Assembly (NCBI RefSeq): GCF_011927695.1 | Contig: NZ_JAATJE010000001.1 | Location: forward strand, 1,736,001 to 1,800,000 | DNA from: Sphingomonas jejuensis | GTDB lineage: Bacteria; Pseudomonadota; Alphaproteobacteria; Sphingomonadales; Sphingomonadaceae | DNA: 64,000 nucleotides | Direction: 5' to 3' | In this document: piece after piece, positions 9,300-18,051 of the stretch | How the letters are laid out: the number at the start of each line of letters is the position of its first letter | How positions within the stretch are numbered: the stretch's first letter is position 1 | Position numbers and translations under genes: made by a program | The notes under the pieces: model-generated | Databases searched by the model: none | Seen by the model: only the letters and a program-made list of their open reading frames with translations | Told to the model about the DNA's origin: nothing

Positions 9300-10361
9300 A
9301 TGGCCGTCGATGACGCCAATCCCCTGGGCCTCGAAGGGTTCGAGTTCTGCGAGTTCACCTCGCCCGATCCGGCCGCGCTGGCCGCCGGGTTCGAGCAGCT
9401 GGGCTTTGTCCCGACGCACCGCCACCCGGACCGCGACGTCACCCGGTACAAGCAGGGGCGCATCAACCTCCTGCTCAACCGGGCCGCTGACGGCCAAGCG
9501 GCGACATTCCGGGCGGCGCACGGGCCGTCGGCGAGCGGCATGGCGTTCCGGGTCGCCGACCCCGGGGCCGCGTTCGACCATGCGGTGGCGGCCGGCGCCA
9601 CGGCGGTCGACGCCGCGAGCGGCACGCTCGGCCCCGACAGCCACGTCATCGAGGGCATCGGCGGCAGCAACCTTTACCTCGTGCAGGCCGGCGTCGACCT
9701 ATACGCCGACTGGGACGAGATCCCGGGCTGGCAGGCGGCGGAGGCCGAGAACAATGTCGGGCTGGACCTGCTCGACCACCTGACCCACAATGTCCGACGC
9801 GGCGAGATGCGGACCTGGTCCAGCTTCTACGGCCGGCTGTTCGGGTTCGAAGAGCAGAAGTATTTCGACATCAAGGGCAAGGCGACGGGCCTGTTCAGCC
9901 AGGCGATGATCGCGCCCGACAAGGCCATCCGCATTCCCCTGAACGAAAGCCAGGACGAGAACAGCCAGATCGAGGAGTTCATCCGCGAGTATAATGGCGA
10001 GGGCATCCAGCACCTGGCGCTGACCACGGCCGACATCTACGACACGGTGGAGCGACTGCGCGCCCGCGGCGTGAGGCTGCAGGACACGATCGAGACCTAT
10101 TACGAGCTGGTCGACAAGCGCGTGCCCGGGCACGGCGAGGACCTGGAGCGGCTGCGCCGCAACCGGATCCTGATCGACGGGGCGGTCGGCGACGAAGGGC
10201 TGCTGCTGCAGATCTTCACCGAGCCGATGGTGGGCCCGATCTTCTTCGAAATTATCCAGCGCAAGGGCAACGAGGGCTTCGGCAACGGCAATTTCCAGGC
10301 GCTGTTCGAAAGCATCGAGTTGGATCAGATCCGCCGCGGCGTGATCCAGGTGGATGCGTGA
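9300..10361 (+). CDS. hppD: 4-hydroxyphenylpyruvate dioxygenase
   Basis: 353 residues of the HPPD family, which converts 4-hydroxyphenylpyruvate to homogentisate in tyrosine degradation. It has two vicinal-oxygen-chelate domains. The Fe(II) ligands are visible in the C-terminal domain: His160 (LLDHLTHNV), His238 (GIQHLALTT) and Glu317 (PIFFEIIQR). The signature GNEGFGNGNFQALFESIE is intact. TTGGAGAG lies just upstream of the ATG. The next gene, 45 bases downstream on the same strand, is homogentisate dioxygenase, which uses its product, so the two form a catabolic unit. Maleylacetoacetate isomerase and fumarylacetoacetase are not in the window. Confidence 0.97.
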   Translation: MAVDDANPLGLEGFEFCEFTSPDPAALAAGFEQLGFVPTHRHPDRDVTRYKQGRINLLLNRAADGQAATFRAAHGPSASGMAFRVADPGAAFDHAVAAGATAVDAASGTLGPDSHVIEGIGGSNLYLVQAGVDLYADWDEIPGWQAAEAENNVGLDLLDHLTHNVRRGEMRTWSSFYGRLFGFEEQKYFDIKGKATGLFSQAMIAPDKAIRIPLNESQDENSQIEEFIREYNGEGIQHLALTTADIYDTVERLRARGVRLQDTIETYYELVDKRVPGHGEDLERLRRNRILIDGAVGDEGLLLQIFTEPMVGPIFFEIIQRKGNEGFGNGNFQALFESIELDQIRRGVIQVDA

Positions 10362-10406
10362 TCGCCGCCGGGACGCGATCGGGCGGCCGCTGAAGGGGAG
10401 GGGGGC

Positions 10407-11711
10407 ATGACGACCGAGGGAGCGCGACGCTCGGCCGGGTACATCCCCGGCTTCGGCAACCATGTGTCGACGGAGGCGGTGGCCGGGGCGCTGCCGATCG
10501 GCCGCAACTCCCCGCAGCGGCCGGCCTTCGGCCTTTATGCCGAGCAGCTGTCCGGCACCGCCTTTACCGCGCCGCGCCACGAGAACCGGCGCAGCTGGCT
10601 GTACCGCATGCGGCCGACCGCCGAGCACCCGCCGTTCGTCGCCTATGAGGGCGCGGCGCGCTTTGCGCCCGGCACGTCGGATGCGCCGCTTGCGCCCAAC
10701 CGGCTGCGCTGGGACCCGCTGCCGCCCGCCGCGGTGCCGACGGACCTGATCGACGGGCTGGTGACGGCGATGGCGAACCGCGACCCGGCTGCGCTAGAGG
10801 GCGTGGCGATCCACCGCTATGCCGCCAACCGCGACATGGACGCGCGCGTGTTCGCCAACGCCGATGGCGAGCTGCTGTTCGTGCCGCAGGACGGGCGGCT
10901 GGCGCTGCTGACCGAGCTGGGGCGGATCGACATCGCGCCGGGGCAGATCGCGCTGGTGCCGCGCGGCGTCCGCTTTCGCGCGCTGCTGCCGGACGGGGCG
11001 GCGCGCGGTTACCTGCTGGAAAATCACGGGGCGCTGTTCCGCCTGCCCGACCTGGGGCCGATCGGCGCCAACGGCCTTGCCAATCCGCGCGACTTCGAGA
11101 CGCCGGTGGCGTGGTTCGAGGACCGCGACGAGCCGGTCGCGCTGATCCAGAAGTTCGGCGGGAGTCTGTGGACGACGACGCTCGACCATTCGCCGCTCGA
11201 CGTGGTGGCGTGGCACGGCAACCTGGCGCCGTGGCGGTACGATCTGGCGCGGTTCAACACGATCGGAACGGTCAGCTTCGACCATCCCGACCCGTCCATC
11301 TTCACGCTGCTGACGTCGCCGTCCGACGTGCCGGGGCGGGCCAATGCCGACTTCGTGATCTTTCCCCCGCGGTGGATGGTGGCGGAGGACACGTTCCGGC
11401 CGCCCTGGTTCCACCGCAACGTCATGTCGGAAGCGATGGGGCTGATCCTGGGTGCCTATGACGCCAAGGCGGACGGTTTCGCGCCGGGCGGGCTGTCGCT
11501 CCACAACCTGATGGCGGGGCATGGCCCCGACGTGGCGAGCTGGCAGGCGGCAAGCGCGGCCGAGCTGAAGCCCCATCGCATCGAGGGCACGATGGCGTTC
11601 ATGCTGGAAAGCTGCTGGCCATACCGCCCGACCGCGCAGGCGCTGTCCGACGCGCAGCTGGATTACGACAGCGTGTGGAAGGACTTTCCCAAGGCCGTGC
11701 TGCCACGGTGA
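10407..11711 (+). CDS. hmgA: Homogentisate 1,2-dioxygenase
   Basis: 434 residues, normal for this cupin-fold ring-cleavage enzyme that turns homogentisate into maleylacetoacetate. The N-terminus [14 protein letters not shown] is the family hallmark. The Fe(II) ligands correspond to His336 and Glu342 ([12 protein letters not shown]) and His372 (MAGHGPD). GGGGAGG precedes the ATG at a suitable distance. It is cotranscribed with hppD by position. After its stop there are about 450 bases without a recognisable gene. Confidence 0.97.
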   Translation: MTTEGARRSAGYIPGFGNHVSTEAVAGALPIGRNSPQRPAFGLYAEQLSGTAFTAPRHENRRSWLYRMRPTAEHPPFVAYEGAARFAPGTSDAPLAPNRLRWDPLPPAAVPTDLIDGLVTAMANRDPAALEGVAIHRYAANRDMDARVFANADGELLFVPQDGRLALLTELGRIDIAPGQIALVPRGVRFRALLPDGAARGYLLENHGALFRLPDLGPIGANGLANPRDFETPVAWFEDRDEPVALIQKFGGSLWTTTLDHSPLDVVAWHGNLAPWRYDLARFNTIGTVSFDHPDPSIFTLLTSPSDVPGRANADFVIFPPRWMVAEDTFRPPWFHRNVMSEAMGLILGAYDAKADGFAPGGLSLHNLMAGHGPDVASWQAASAAELKPHRIEGTMAFMLESCWPYRPTAQALSDAQLDYDSVWKDFPKAVLPR

Positions 11712-12158
11712 CGGCCGCCCGGTTGACGGAACTGCTCGCGCCGCGTGGTCCCAACACGGGACTTCGTTCGATGGCGACCCGTCGGCGGGAATCGCCGATG
11801 GATCGGCCGAGCATTTTAGGTTAACCATTCGAGTCGAACCGGACCATGGTGTCGGTCCGACAATGTGCCGAAGAGCGTGCGGAAGCGCCGCCTTCTTCTG
11901 CATCCGCGTGCTGTGTAGCGTTGAGAGCCGAAGGCAGCGAGCTGGCCCAGGCCACCATTTCAGATCGGCGCGTCCGACGAGTTGGTGGTCCTGATACCGG
12001 ATCGAAGAACGTTGAAGCCAGGTGGCGGTGAGTCGGGCGGGGGCCTTGACCAACCTCCACAAATTTCCGGCAGATGTCCGTTGGACCCCGCCGGCGAGTG
12101 CCAGCAGGTTGCCGGTTACAGATAAAGAACAATCAAGAATTGTCCGGGGGGATGTTCG
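11712..12158. other. 447-bp stretch without a recognisable gene
   Basis: No supported coding region, RNA gene or strong terminator was seen. The base composition looks less GC-rich than the flanks. It includes AT-richer patches at about 11812-11830 and 12110-12141, the latter ending in a purine-rich Shine-Dalgarno-like GGGGGGA before the glycosyltransferase start. It could hold the promoter of that gene. No insertion-sequence ends were recognised. Confidence 0.5.
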
Positions 12159-13408
12159 ATGATCAGGCCAATCAACAATCGACGTGTCTTAACCGTTATT
12201 CCGAGCACGACCGCGACCGTCGCGGGCAACAAGCTGCACCTCGACCGGAAGGCCGTGGACGGTCTGGCGCAATATGCATCACGGTGGAACGGCACAGTCC
12301 GCTGCATCATGCGGAAGGGCGATGAGAAGAACATCGTCTTTGGCGAGAGCTATGACCCAGGTGACCTGCCATTTACCGTGGATGTCGTCCCGGAGCACAG
12401 CCGGCTGACGGCAGCGGATGTCCAGGGCGCGGCTGTGGTTTTGCGAGCGGCGACAATCATCTTGATCACCACCTTCCACGGATCACCTCGACGCCGATCG
12501 TCTACATCGTCGAAAATCCGCTCAAGACCCAACTCGACATCATCAGGCTGGAAGAAGCGTCGCCGCTCAGGCGCCTGAAGAGAAGCGCGTGGGCAGCAAA
12601 GGCGGAGCTTTACCGCCGTCGATCCTTCCGGATGTCCGCCGGGCTGCAGTGCAACGGGTTTCCGGCTTTCGATGCCTACGGGGCGTGCTCGCAGCACTCC
12701 GTGCAGTTCTTCGACACGCGCATGCCGGAGAAGGCGGTTATCTCGTCTTCGGAGCTCCGGCTGAAGCAGGGCAGCTGCTCAAGCCGTGAGCCATTGCGGC
12801 TGGCCTTCTCAGGACGGCTGGACCCCATCAAGGGCGTGGAGGACCTGGTTCCGGTGATCGCCGAAGCCCGTCGCGCGGGTGCGGACGTGACCCTCGACAT
12901 CTTCGGGGACGGACCATCGCGCGCCTTGATCGAGCATCAGATCGGCGCCGGCGGCCTAGACGATGCCATCACGCTTCATGGCTCGGTCGACTACCTGACC
13001 AGGCTTGTCCCCTTCTTCAGGCAGAATGTGGACATGTTCCTGTGCTGCCACAAGCAGGCCGATCCATCCTGCACCTATATGGAAACCGCCGGCTGCGGCG
13101 TGCCAACGATCGGCTACAACAACGCAGCGTTGCGGGGTCTTCTCAGCCTTGGCGGGTTCGGCGACGTCTGCAGAATGGGTGACATCAAGCAATTGGCGAA
13201 CATCGTCGTCGATCTTTGTGAGAACCGGCAGAAGGTCACCGAGATGATGAGCGTCGCAGCGTCGGTGGCGCGATCCCACAGCTTCGAGCGGGAGTTTGCC
13301 AAGCGGGTGGTTCATCTTTCCGAAGCAAGCGAAACGGCCGCGCACGTCGCGTCCCTGCCCCGCGTCCCGGTGTTCCCAACCAGGCTGGACTTGAGAAACG
13401 CCGCCTGA
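12159..13408 (+). pseudogene. Glycosyltransferase family 4 gene, broken by a one-base frameshift
   Basis: The N-terminal part reads in one frame from ATG 12159 (MIRPINNRRVLTVIPS) to QGAAVVL, then runs out of frame and stops at 12578. In another frame the protein continues smoothly as ASGDNHLDHHLPRIT, STPIVYIVENPLK and then to the C-terminal GT-B domain with FSGRLDPIKGVEDL, DIFGDGPSRALIE and the donor-site region ADPSCTYMETAGCGVPTIG. The shift lies at 12439-12446 (TTTTGCG) and is repaired by adding one base, giving 416 residues. GT4 enzymes add sugars to lipids or polysaccharides. An internal ATG at 12632 could only make the C-terminal domain. No glycan biosynthesis genes flank it. It is either a true pseudogene or a sequencing deletion in a short homopolymer. 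Confidence 0.8.
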
Positions 13409-13673
13409 GTGCGGAGGTTCGGATCTGCCGTCGTCGCTAACCCGGGAGCTCGTATCTGGCGCCGCCCCCGGCATGCGTCGCGGGCTCCTGGCCATCGACC
13501 CGGAACAGGGATCGGCGCGGGACTGCATTCCTATCCAGCGTGCAGCCTCGCCGCACGCCGGTGCGGCCAGCGCATTCGGTGTCGACGATCCCTGCACATA
13601 CAGGGGTTTGTCGCTTCGAGGTGAACGCTGGTGACGGGCTGATCCGGTCGGCAGGTGGCGCCGCCCCCTCCCC

Positions 13674-14333
13674 TCAGGCCGGTTGGTCGTCGCCGTAGAA
13701 GAGCTTGCCGGGATCGATCTCCGCGCGGCCCTGCGCCACGCGGTGGGCGTTGGTGTCTCGCAGCGAATAGACGCAGCCGCAATATTCCTGCTGGTAGAAG
13801 CGCTCCCGCTTGGAGATCTCGATCATCCGGGCCGCGCCGCCGCCCTTGCGCCAGTTGAACGTCCAGTAGGTCATGTCCGGATAGTGCGAAGCCGCGCGCT
13901 CGCCCGAGCCGTTGATCTGGTTCATGTCCTTCCACCGGCTGATGCCGAGCGAGGAGGTGATCACCGGAAAGCCATGCTCGTGCGCGTGGAGGGCGGTGCG
14001 TTCGAAGCGCATGTCGAAACACATGGTGCAGCGGATGCCGCGTTCCGGCTCCCATTCCATGCCCTTGGCGCGCTTGAACCAGTTGACCGTGTCATAGTCG
14101 GCATCGACGAAGGGCACGCCATGCTGTTCGGCAAAGCGGATATTCTCCTCCTTGCGGAGCAGATATTCCTCCTTGGGATGGATGTTCGGGTTGTAGAAGA
14201 AGATCGTATAGTCGATCCCCGACGCGGTCATCGCCTCCATCACCTCGCCCGAGCAGGGCGCGCAGCAGCTGTGCAGCAGCACGCGCGTGTGGCCAGCGGG
14301 CGGGGTCAGGACGGGGCGTTGCAGGTCGGTCAT
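13674..14333 (-). CDS. queH: Epoxyqueuosine reductase QueH
   Basis: 219 residues of the QueH (formerly DUF208) family, which performs the last step of queuosine tRNA modification, reducing epoxyqueuosine. The metal-binding cysteines are present: Cys23, Cys24 and Cys27 in HSCCAPCSG, Cys102 and Cys105 in RCTMCFD, and Cys185 and Cys187 in YCGCVYS. These support the [4Fe-4S] cluster and a second metal site described for the family. QueH replaces the unrelated QueG in many bacteria. Other queuosine genes are not in the window. The gene stands alone on this strand, 34 bases after the neighbouring methyltransferase gene ends relative to its own start. Confidence 0.93.
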   Translation of the reverse strand: MTDLQRPVLTPPAGHTRVLLHSCCAPCSGEVMEAMTASGIDYTIFFYNPNIHPKEEYLLRKEENIRFAEQHGVPFVDADYDTVNWFKRAKGMEWEPERGIRCTMCFDMRFERTALHAHEHGFPVITSSLGISRWKDMNQINGSGERAASHYPDMTYWTFNWRKGGGAARMIEISKRERFYQQEYCGCVYSLRDTNAHRVAQGRAEIDPGKLFYGDDQPA

Positions 14334-14367
14334 GATGGGTCGCCCCTAGCATGAAGCAGCCGCGCGC

Positions 14368-15069
14368 TCACCCCTTGCGTGCGTGCCAGGCGCGGATCAT
14401 GAAGCCCTGGAAGAAGGGGACGGTGGCCACGAAGCCGGCGTCGCGCCACAGCGCCTGCGTCCGGTCCGGCGTGACGACTGCAAGGACATCGCGCAGCATG
14501 GCCGGAAGCGCGGCCAGCGCATCGGCGTCCGCCCCCATGCGCGCATGCACCAGCCGCCAGTCGTCGATCATCGCGGGCGCGGCCGCGGCGTCGAGATCGG
14601 CGCTGATCTCCGCGCTGACGAAGCGGCCGCCGGGGCGGAGCCGATCATGGATGGCGCGGTAGAAGGCGGGCCGATCGGCCGGCGCCACGAAATGCGCGAC
14701 AAGCAGGCTGACAACCGCATCGAAGCCGGTGTCGGCGACATCGTCGACATAGCCATGAACGAGGCGGCAGCGCCCGAGCACGCCCGCCGCCCCCAGCCGG
14801 TCGCGCCCGACAGCCAGCATCTCGGCCGATGGATCGACGCCGGTGAAGGACCAGCCCGGATGAGCGCCGGCAAGCGCCAGGATCTCCGCGCCCGTGCCGA
14901 CGCCGACGCACAGGATGCGGGCGTCGGGCGGCAGATCCTCCAGCACCATGCCCATCAGGAAGTGAAGGCAGTCGCCGATCGGCTTCAGGCCGGCGTTCCG
15001 CTGATCATAGCCGGCGGCCATGTCCGCGTTGAAGAAGCCGGCGGTGGTGTGGGAGGCATGTTGGGTCAT
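14368..15069 (-). CDS. Class I SAM-dependent methyltransferase
   Basis: 233 residues with the Rossmann-type methyltransferase core: motif I ILCVGVGTGAEIL at 52-64, the acidic residue of motif II in FTGVDPSAEML, and the post-core motif LRPGGRFVSAEIS. The substrate is not evident. The general pattern resembles small-molecule methyltransferases of the UbiE/Tam type. The start codon lies directly beside a perfect 17-bp palindrome (15070-15086), which leaves no room for a Shine-Dalgarno if transcription starts inside it. It is therefore probably repressed by a local regulator, and might be read from a near-leaderless mRNA. The gene is not obviously linked to queH or prpB. Confidence 0.85.
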   Translation of the reverse strand: MTQHASHTTAGFFNADMAAGYDQRNAGLKPIGDCLHFLMGMVLEDLPPDARILCVGVGTGAEILALAGAHPGWSFTGVDPSAEMLAVGRDRLGAAGVLGRCRLVHGYVDDVADTGFDAVVSLLVAHFVAPADRPAFYRAIHDRLRPGGRFVSAEISADLDAAAAPAMIDDWRLVHARMGADADALAALPAMLRDVLAVVTPDRTQALWRDAGFVATVPFFQGFMIRAWHARKG

Positions 15070-15086
15070 ATGTTACAGTGTAACAT
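15070..15086. promoter_or_regulatory. Perfect 17-bp palindrome, likely repressor operator
   Basis: ATGTTACAGTGTAACAT is a perfect palindrome with 8-base arms around one central base. It starts immediately upstream of the minus-strand methyltransferase start codon (15067-15069) and 15 bases from the end of prpB. Its length and symmetry are typical of TetR-family operators. No TetR gene is in the window. Confidence 0.7.
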
Positions 15087-15100
15087 GCCTCCCGCCATTG

Positions 15101-16024
15101 TCACGCGTCCTGCGGCATTCCCTGCGGCACGATCGTCTGGATGATGTTGGCGTCGAGCTGTTCGAAATCGTGCAGCCCGATGGTGTCGTAGAGTTCCTGT
15201 CGGGTCTGCATGCGATCCAGCATCTTGTGGGTTCCGCCCTCCGCCTTGATGGAGGCGTAGAGTTCGGCCTGTGCCTTGTTGGCGACCCGCAGGCTGGACA
15301 CGGGCCAGATGACGAGCTTGTAGCCCATCGCCTCGAACTCGGCGGCCGTGAAGAACGGCGTCTTGCCGAATTCCGTCATGTTGGCGAGCAGCGGCGTATC
15401 GGGCAGCGCCGCCTTGAACCGCTCGAACATCTCGCGGCTGGTGAGCCCTTCGGGGAAGATCGCATCCGCGCCGGCATCGACATAAAGGCGTGCGCGCTCA
15501 ACCGCGGCGTCGAAGCCGTCGACGCCGACCGCATCCGTGCGCGCGACGATCACCATGTCGCGGCGCGCCTTGGCGGCGGCGGCGACCTTGGCGGCCATGT
15601 CGGTGGGGCTGACCAGGCTCTTGCCGTTCAGGTGCCCGCACTTCTTGGGCAGGATCTGGTCCTCCAGGTGGACCGCGCCCGCGCCCGCATCCTCGAAGGT
15701 GCGGACCATGTGCATGACGTTCAGCGCCTCGCCATAGCCGGTGTCGCCATCGACCAAGAGCGGCAGGCCGGAGGCGCGGACAATCTGGCGGATGAAGAAG
15801 CCGACCTCGTCCACCGTGATGATGCCGAGATCGGGCAGGCCCATCGATGCGGTCATCGCCGCGCCGGAGAGGTACAGCCCGTCAAACCCGGCATTGCGCG
15901 CCTGGATCGCCGCCTGCCCGTTATGCGCACCGGGCAGCTGGTAGATGCCGGGGCGCGCGAGCGCGGCGCGGAAGCGCTTGCCGGCGGGTTCGGTGGGGAG
16001 GTCGGATGAGAGGAGGTAGGGCAT
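15101..16024 (-). CDS. prpB: Methylisocitrate lyase PrpB
   Basis: 307 residues of the isocitrate lyase/PEP mutase superfamily. The signature KKCGH is at 127-131 with the catalytic Cys129, and VDGDTGYGEALNV (91-103) and VHLEDQ (119-123 region) supply Mg2+ ligands. It cleaves 2-methylisocitrate to succinate and pyruvate, the last step of the methylcitrate cycle for propionyl-CoA. The other cycle genes lie upstream on the same strand (prpC, prpF, acnD) but an unrelated ORF separates prpB from prpC. Length matches the family. Confidence 0.95.
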   Translation of the reverse strand: MPYLLSSDLPTEPAGKRFRAALARPGIYQLPGAHNGQAAIQARNAGFDGLYLSGAAMTASMGLPDLGIITVDEVGFFIRQIVRASGLPLLVDGDTGYGEALNVMHMVRTFEDAGAGAVHLEDQILPKKCGHLNGKSLVSPTDMAAKVAAAAKARRDMVIVARTDAVGVDGFDAAVERARLYVDAGADAIFPEGLTSREMFERFKAALPDTPLLANMTEFGKTPFFTAAEFEAMGYKLVIWPVSSLRVANKAQAELYASIKAEGGTHKMLDRMQTRQELYDTIGLHDFEQLDANIIQTIVPQGMPQDA

Positions 16025-16054
16025 GGGATACTCTCGATAAGGTGGTGGAGGCGC

Positions 16055-16519
16055 CTAGGAACTCGGGCAGCCAGCGGGATACCGAAGTCTGATTTTCAAG
16101 CGTCGCTCATTGGCGTTGTTCCGCTCCCAATCATCGGGATTGGAGACGTGGTCAAAGCGCTCGCAAGGGAGCGTGAGTTGAAGGACGTTACCTGAAAGCC
16201 AAGTGGCCCCAGGAACTTTGTCGCTGTCTCTCGTCTCGTAAACCGTCCAAGGCTCGGGACGATCTTTGAAGAGATTTACTCGCGTGGTCCAAACCGTGCC
16301 AAAGCCACCGCGGGTTACCTCGATCTGGGCTTTCGCATGCCGATCGGGCGATGGCACAGTTCGGATCACCTCGGTGACATACAGACCAGACATTAGCCTG
16401 GGCAGCACGAATTGCCCGAACGTCCACAGCACACCAACAGCTGCGAAGAGCCAGAGTGCGAGGCGGCCAATTCCTCGCGTGATGCGAATGAATGACGTTC
16501 GGCTCGCCCCGCTAGTCAT
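16055..16519 (-). CDS. Hypothetical membrane-anchored protein between prpC and prpB
   Basis: 154 residues, family not recognised. A basic N-terminus (TSFIRITRG) is followed by one membrane helix at about 17-39 (IGRLALWLFAAVGVLWTFGQF). The remainder looks like an exported soluble domain with WTTRVNLFKDRPEPWTVYETRDSD and two cysteines, LPCERF and the C-terminal AGCPSS. It starts 12 bases after the prpC stop and ends 30 bases before prpB, so it could be cotranscribed. Its base composition looks less GC-rich than the prp genes on either side, which suggests a later insertion into the operon. No role in propionate metabolism is deduced. Confidence 0.7.
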   Translation of the reverse strand: MTSGASRTSFIRITRGIGRLALWLFAAVGVLWTFGQFVLPRLMSGLYVTEVIRTVPSPDRHAKAQIEVTRGGFGTVWTTRVNLFKDRPEPWTVYETRDSDKVPGATWLSGNVLQLTLPCERFDHVSNPDDWERNNANERRLKIRLRYPAGCPSS

Positions 16520-16531
16520 TTTCGAACGATA

Positions 16532-17710
16532 TCACCCTCGCTCCTTCAACGGCACCCACGTCTGATCCTCCGGCCCCACATAGTTGGCGCTCGGGCGGAT
16601 GATCTTGTTGTCCTCGCGCTGCTCGATGACGTGCGCGGCCCAGCCGCTGGTGCGGGCGATGACGAACAGCGGCGTGAACATCGCGGTCGGCACGCCCATC
16701 ATGTGGTAGGACACGGCCGAGAACCAATCGAGGTTCGGGAACATCTTCTTGGCGTCCATCATCACCGATTCCAGCCGGTCGGCGATGTCGTACATCTTGG
16801 TGGAGCCCGCCTCGTCCGACAGCTTCTTGGCCACGCGCTTGATCACCACGTTGCGCGGATCGCTGACGGTGTAGACCGGGTGGCCGAAGCCGATGACGAC
16901 CTCCTTGGCCGCGACACGGGCACGGATGTCGGCCTCCGCCTCGTCCGGATTGCGGTACCGCTTCTGGATCTCGAACGCGACCTCGTTGGCGCCGCCGTGC
17001 TTGGGGCCGCGCAGCGCGCCGATCGCGCCGGTGATGGCGGAGTGCATGTCCGATCCCGTTCCCGCGATCACCCGCGCGGCAAAGGTCGACGCGTTGAACT
17101 CATGCTCGGCATAGAGGATCAAGGAGGTGTGCATCGCCTGCACATGGCTGTCGCTGGGCCGTTCCCCGTGCAGCAGGTGGAGGAAATGGCCGCCGATCGA
17201 CTCGTCGTCGGTCTCCACGTCGATCTCGTTGCCGTTGTTCGACAGGTGGTACCAGTAGAGCAGCATCGAGCCGAGCGAGGCCATCAGCCGGTCGGCGATG
17301 TCGCGCGCGCCGGGCGCGGCATGATCGTCCTTCTCCGGCAGCGCGCAGCCGAGCGCGGAGACGCCCGAGCGCATCACGTCCATCGGGTGGGCGTTTGCGG
17401 GGATCGCCGACAGCGCTTCCTTCACCGCCAGCGGCAGGCCGCGCAGCGCCTTCAGCTTCGTCTTGTAGGCGGCGAGTTCGGCCTGGTTGGGCAGCCAGCC
17501 ATGGACGAGCAGATGCGCGATCTCCTCGAACTCCGCGCCCTCGGCGAAATCAAGGATGTCGTAGCCGCGATAGTGGAGGTCGTTGCCGGTCTTGCCGACC
17601 GTGCACAGCGCCGTGTTGCCCGCCGCCACGCCCGACAGAGCGACCGACTTCTTCGGCTTGAACGCCGGAGCATCGGCGGCGGGCGCGGGGGCGGTGGCGG
17701 TGTCGGTCAT
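16532..17710 (-). CDS. prpC: 2-methylcitrate synthase PrpC
   Basis: 392 residues of the citrate synthase family. The active-site histidines are His238 (GPKHGGANE) and His277 ([10 protein letters not shown]), and the AEHEFNAST segment is at 201-209. The HGERPSD motif (181-187) and overall length fit 2-methylcitrate synthases, which condense propionyl-CoA with oxaloacetate. The N-terminus carries an Ala/Pro-rich tail of about 18 residues before [11 protein letters not shown]. Context with acnD, prpF and prpB confirms the 2-methylcitrate assignment over housekeeping citrate synthase. It reads away from a short opposite-strand acidic ORF. Confidence 0.95.
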   Translation of the reverse strand: MTDTATAPAPAADAPAFKPKKSVALSGVAAGNTALCTVGKTGNDLHYRGYDILDFAEGAEFEEIAHLLVHGWLPNQAELAAYKTKLKALRGLPLAVKEALSAIPANAHPMDVMRSGVSALGCALPEKDDHAAPGARDIADRLMASLGSMLLYWYHLSNNGNEIDVETDDESIGGHFLHLLHGERPSDSHVQAMHTSLILYAEHEFNASTFAARVIAGTGSDMHSAITGAIGALRGPKHGGANEVAFEIQKRYRNPDEAEADIRARVAAKEVVIGFGHPVYTVSDPRNVVIKRVAKKLSDEAGSTKMYDIADRLESVMMDAKKMFPNLDWFSAVSYHMMGVPTAMFTPLFVIARTSGWAAHVIEQREDNKIIRPSANYVGPEDQTWVPLKERG

Positions 17711-17858
17711 CTCGGTTCCTCTTTGCCTTATGTCGTCCGGCGGTTGCCGGCGATGTGTTGCGGTTGCCTTAGGAACAAGCGGGCCTGCGGTTCAACCCCA
17801 CGGGAGGCGGAACGCGCCGTCCCCTCCCCCCGTTGAAGGGCGCAGAAGGAGAACGACC

Positions 17859-18047
17859 ATGGCCGACAAGCCGCAGACCGACGCCGACGAGCGTATCCGG
17901 GACGAACAGCCGATCAAGGACGGCAAGCTCGACGCGGACGAGAAGCTGGACATCGCGCTGCAGGGATCAATGATGACGTCGGAGCCGCCGCAGATCTCCG
18001 AGCCGAAGACGACGGCCGACGACGCGCACGACGACGAGCCGGCGTAA
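17859..18047 (+). CDS. Small acidic hypothetical protein (62 aa)
   Basis: Short ORF with a good Shine-Dalgarno (AAGGAGA at 17846-17852) and ATG at 17859. The product MADKPQTDADER... is hydrophilic, rich in Asp, Glu and Lys, has no Cys or membrane segment and looks intrinsically disordered. It lies on the plus strand between two minus-strand genes, prpC and prpF, with only 4 bases to the prpF stop. The clean ribosome-binding site and compositional bias support a real gene. Function unknown. Confidence 0.6.
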   Translation: MADKPQTDADERIRDEQPIKDGKLDADEKLDIALQGSMMTSEPPQISEPKTTADDAHDDEPA

Positions 18048-18051
18048 GCCG

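Noticed and set aside
11846..12031. Short plus-strand ORF in the gap after hmgA
   Set aside because: 61 codons, no Shine-Dalgarno and no recognisable motif. It is likely chance.
11712..12158. Possible insertion-sequence remnant
   Set aside because: No terminal inverted repeats, target duplication or transposase fragment could be seen.
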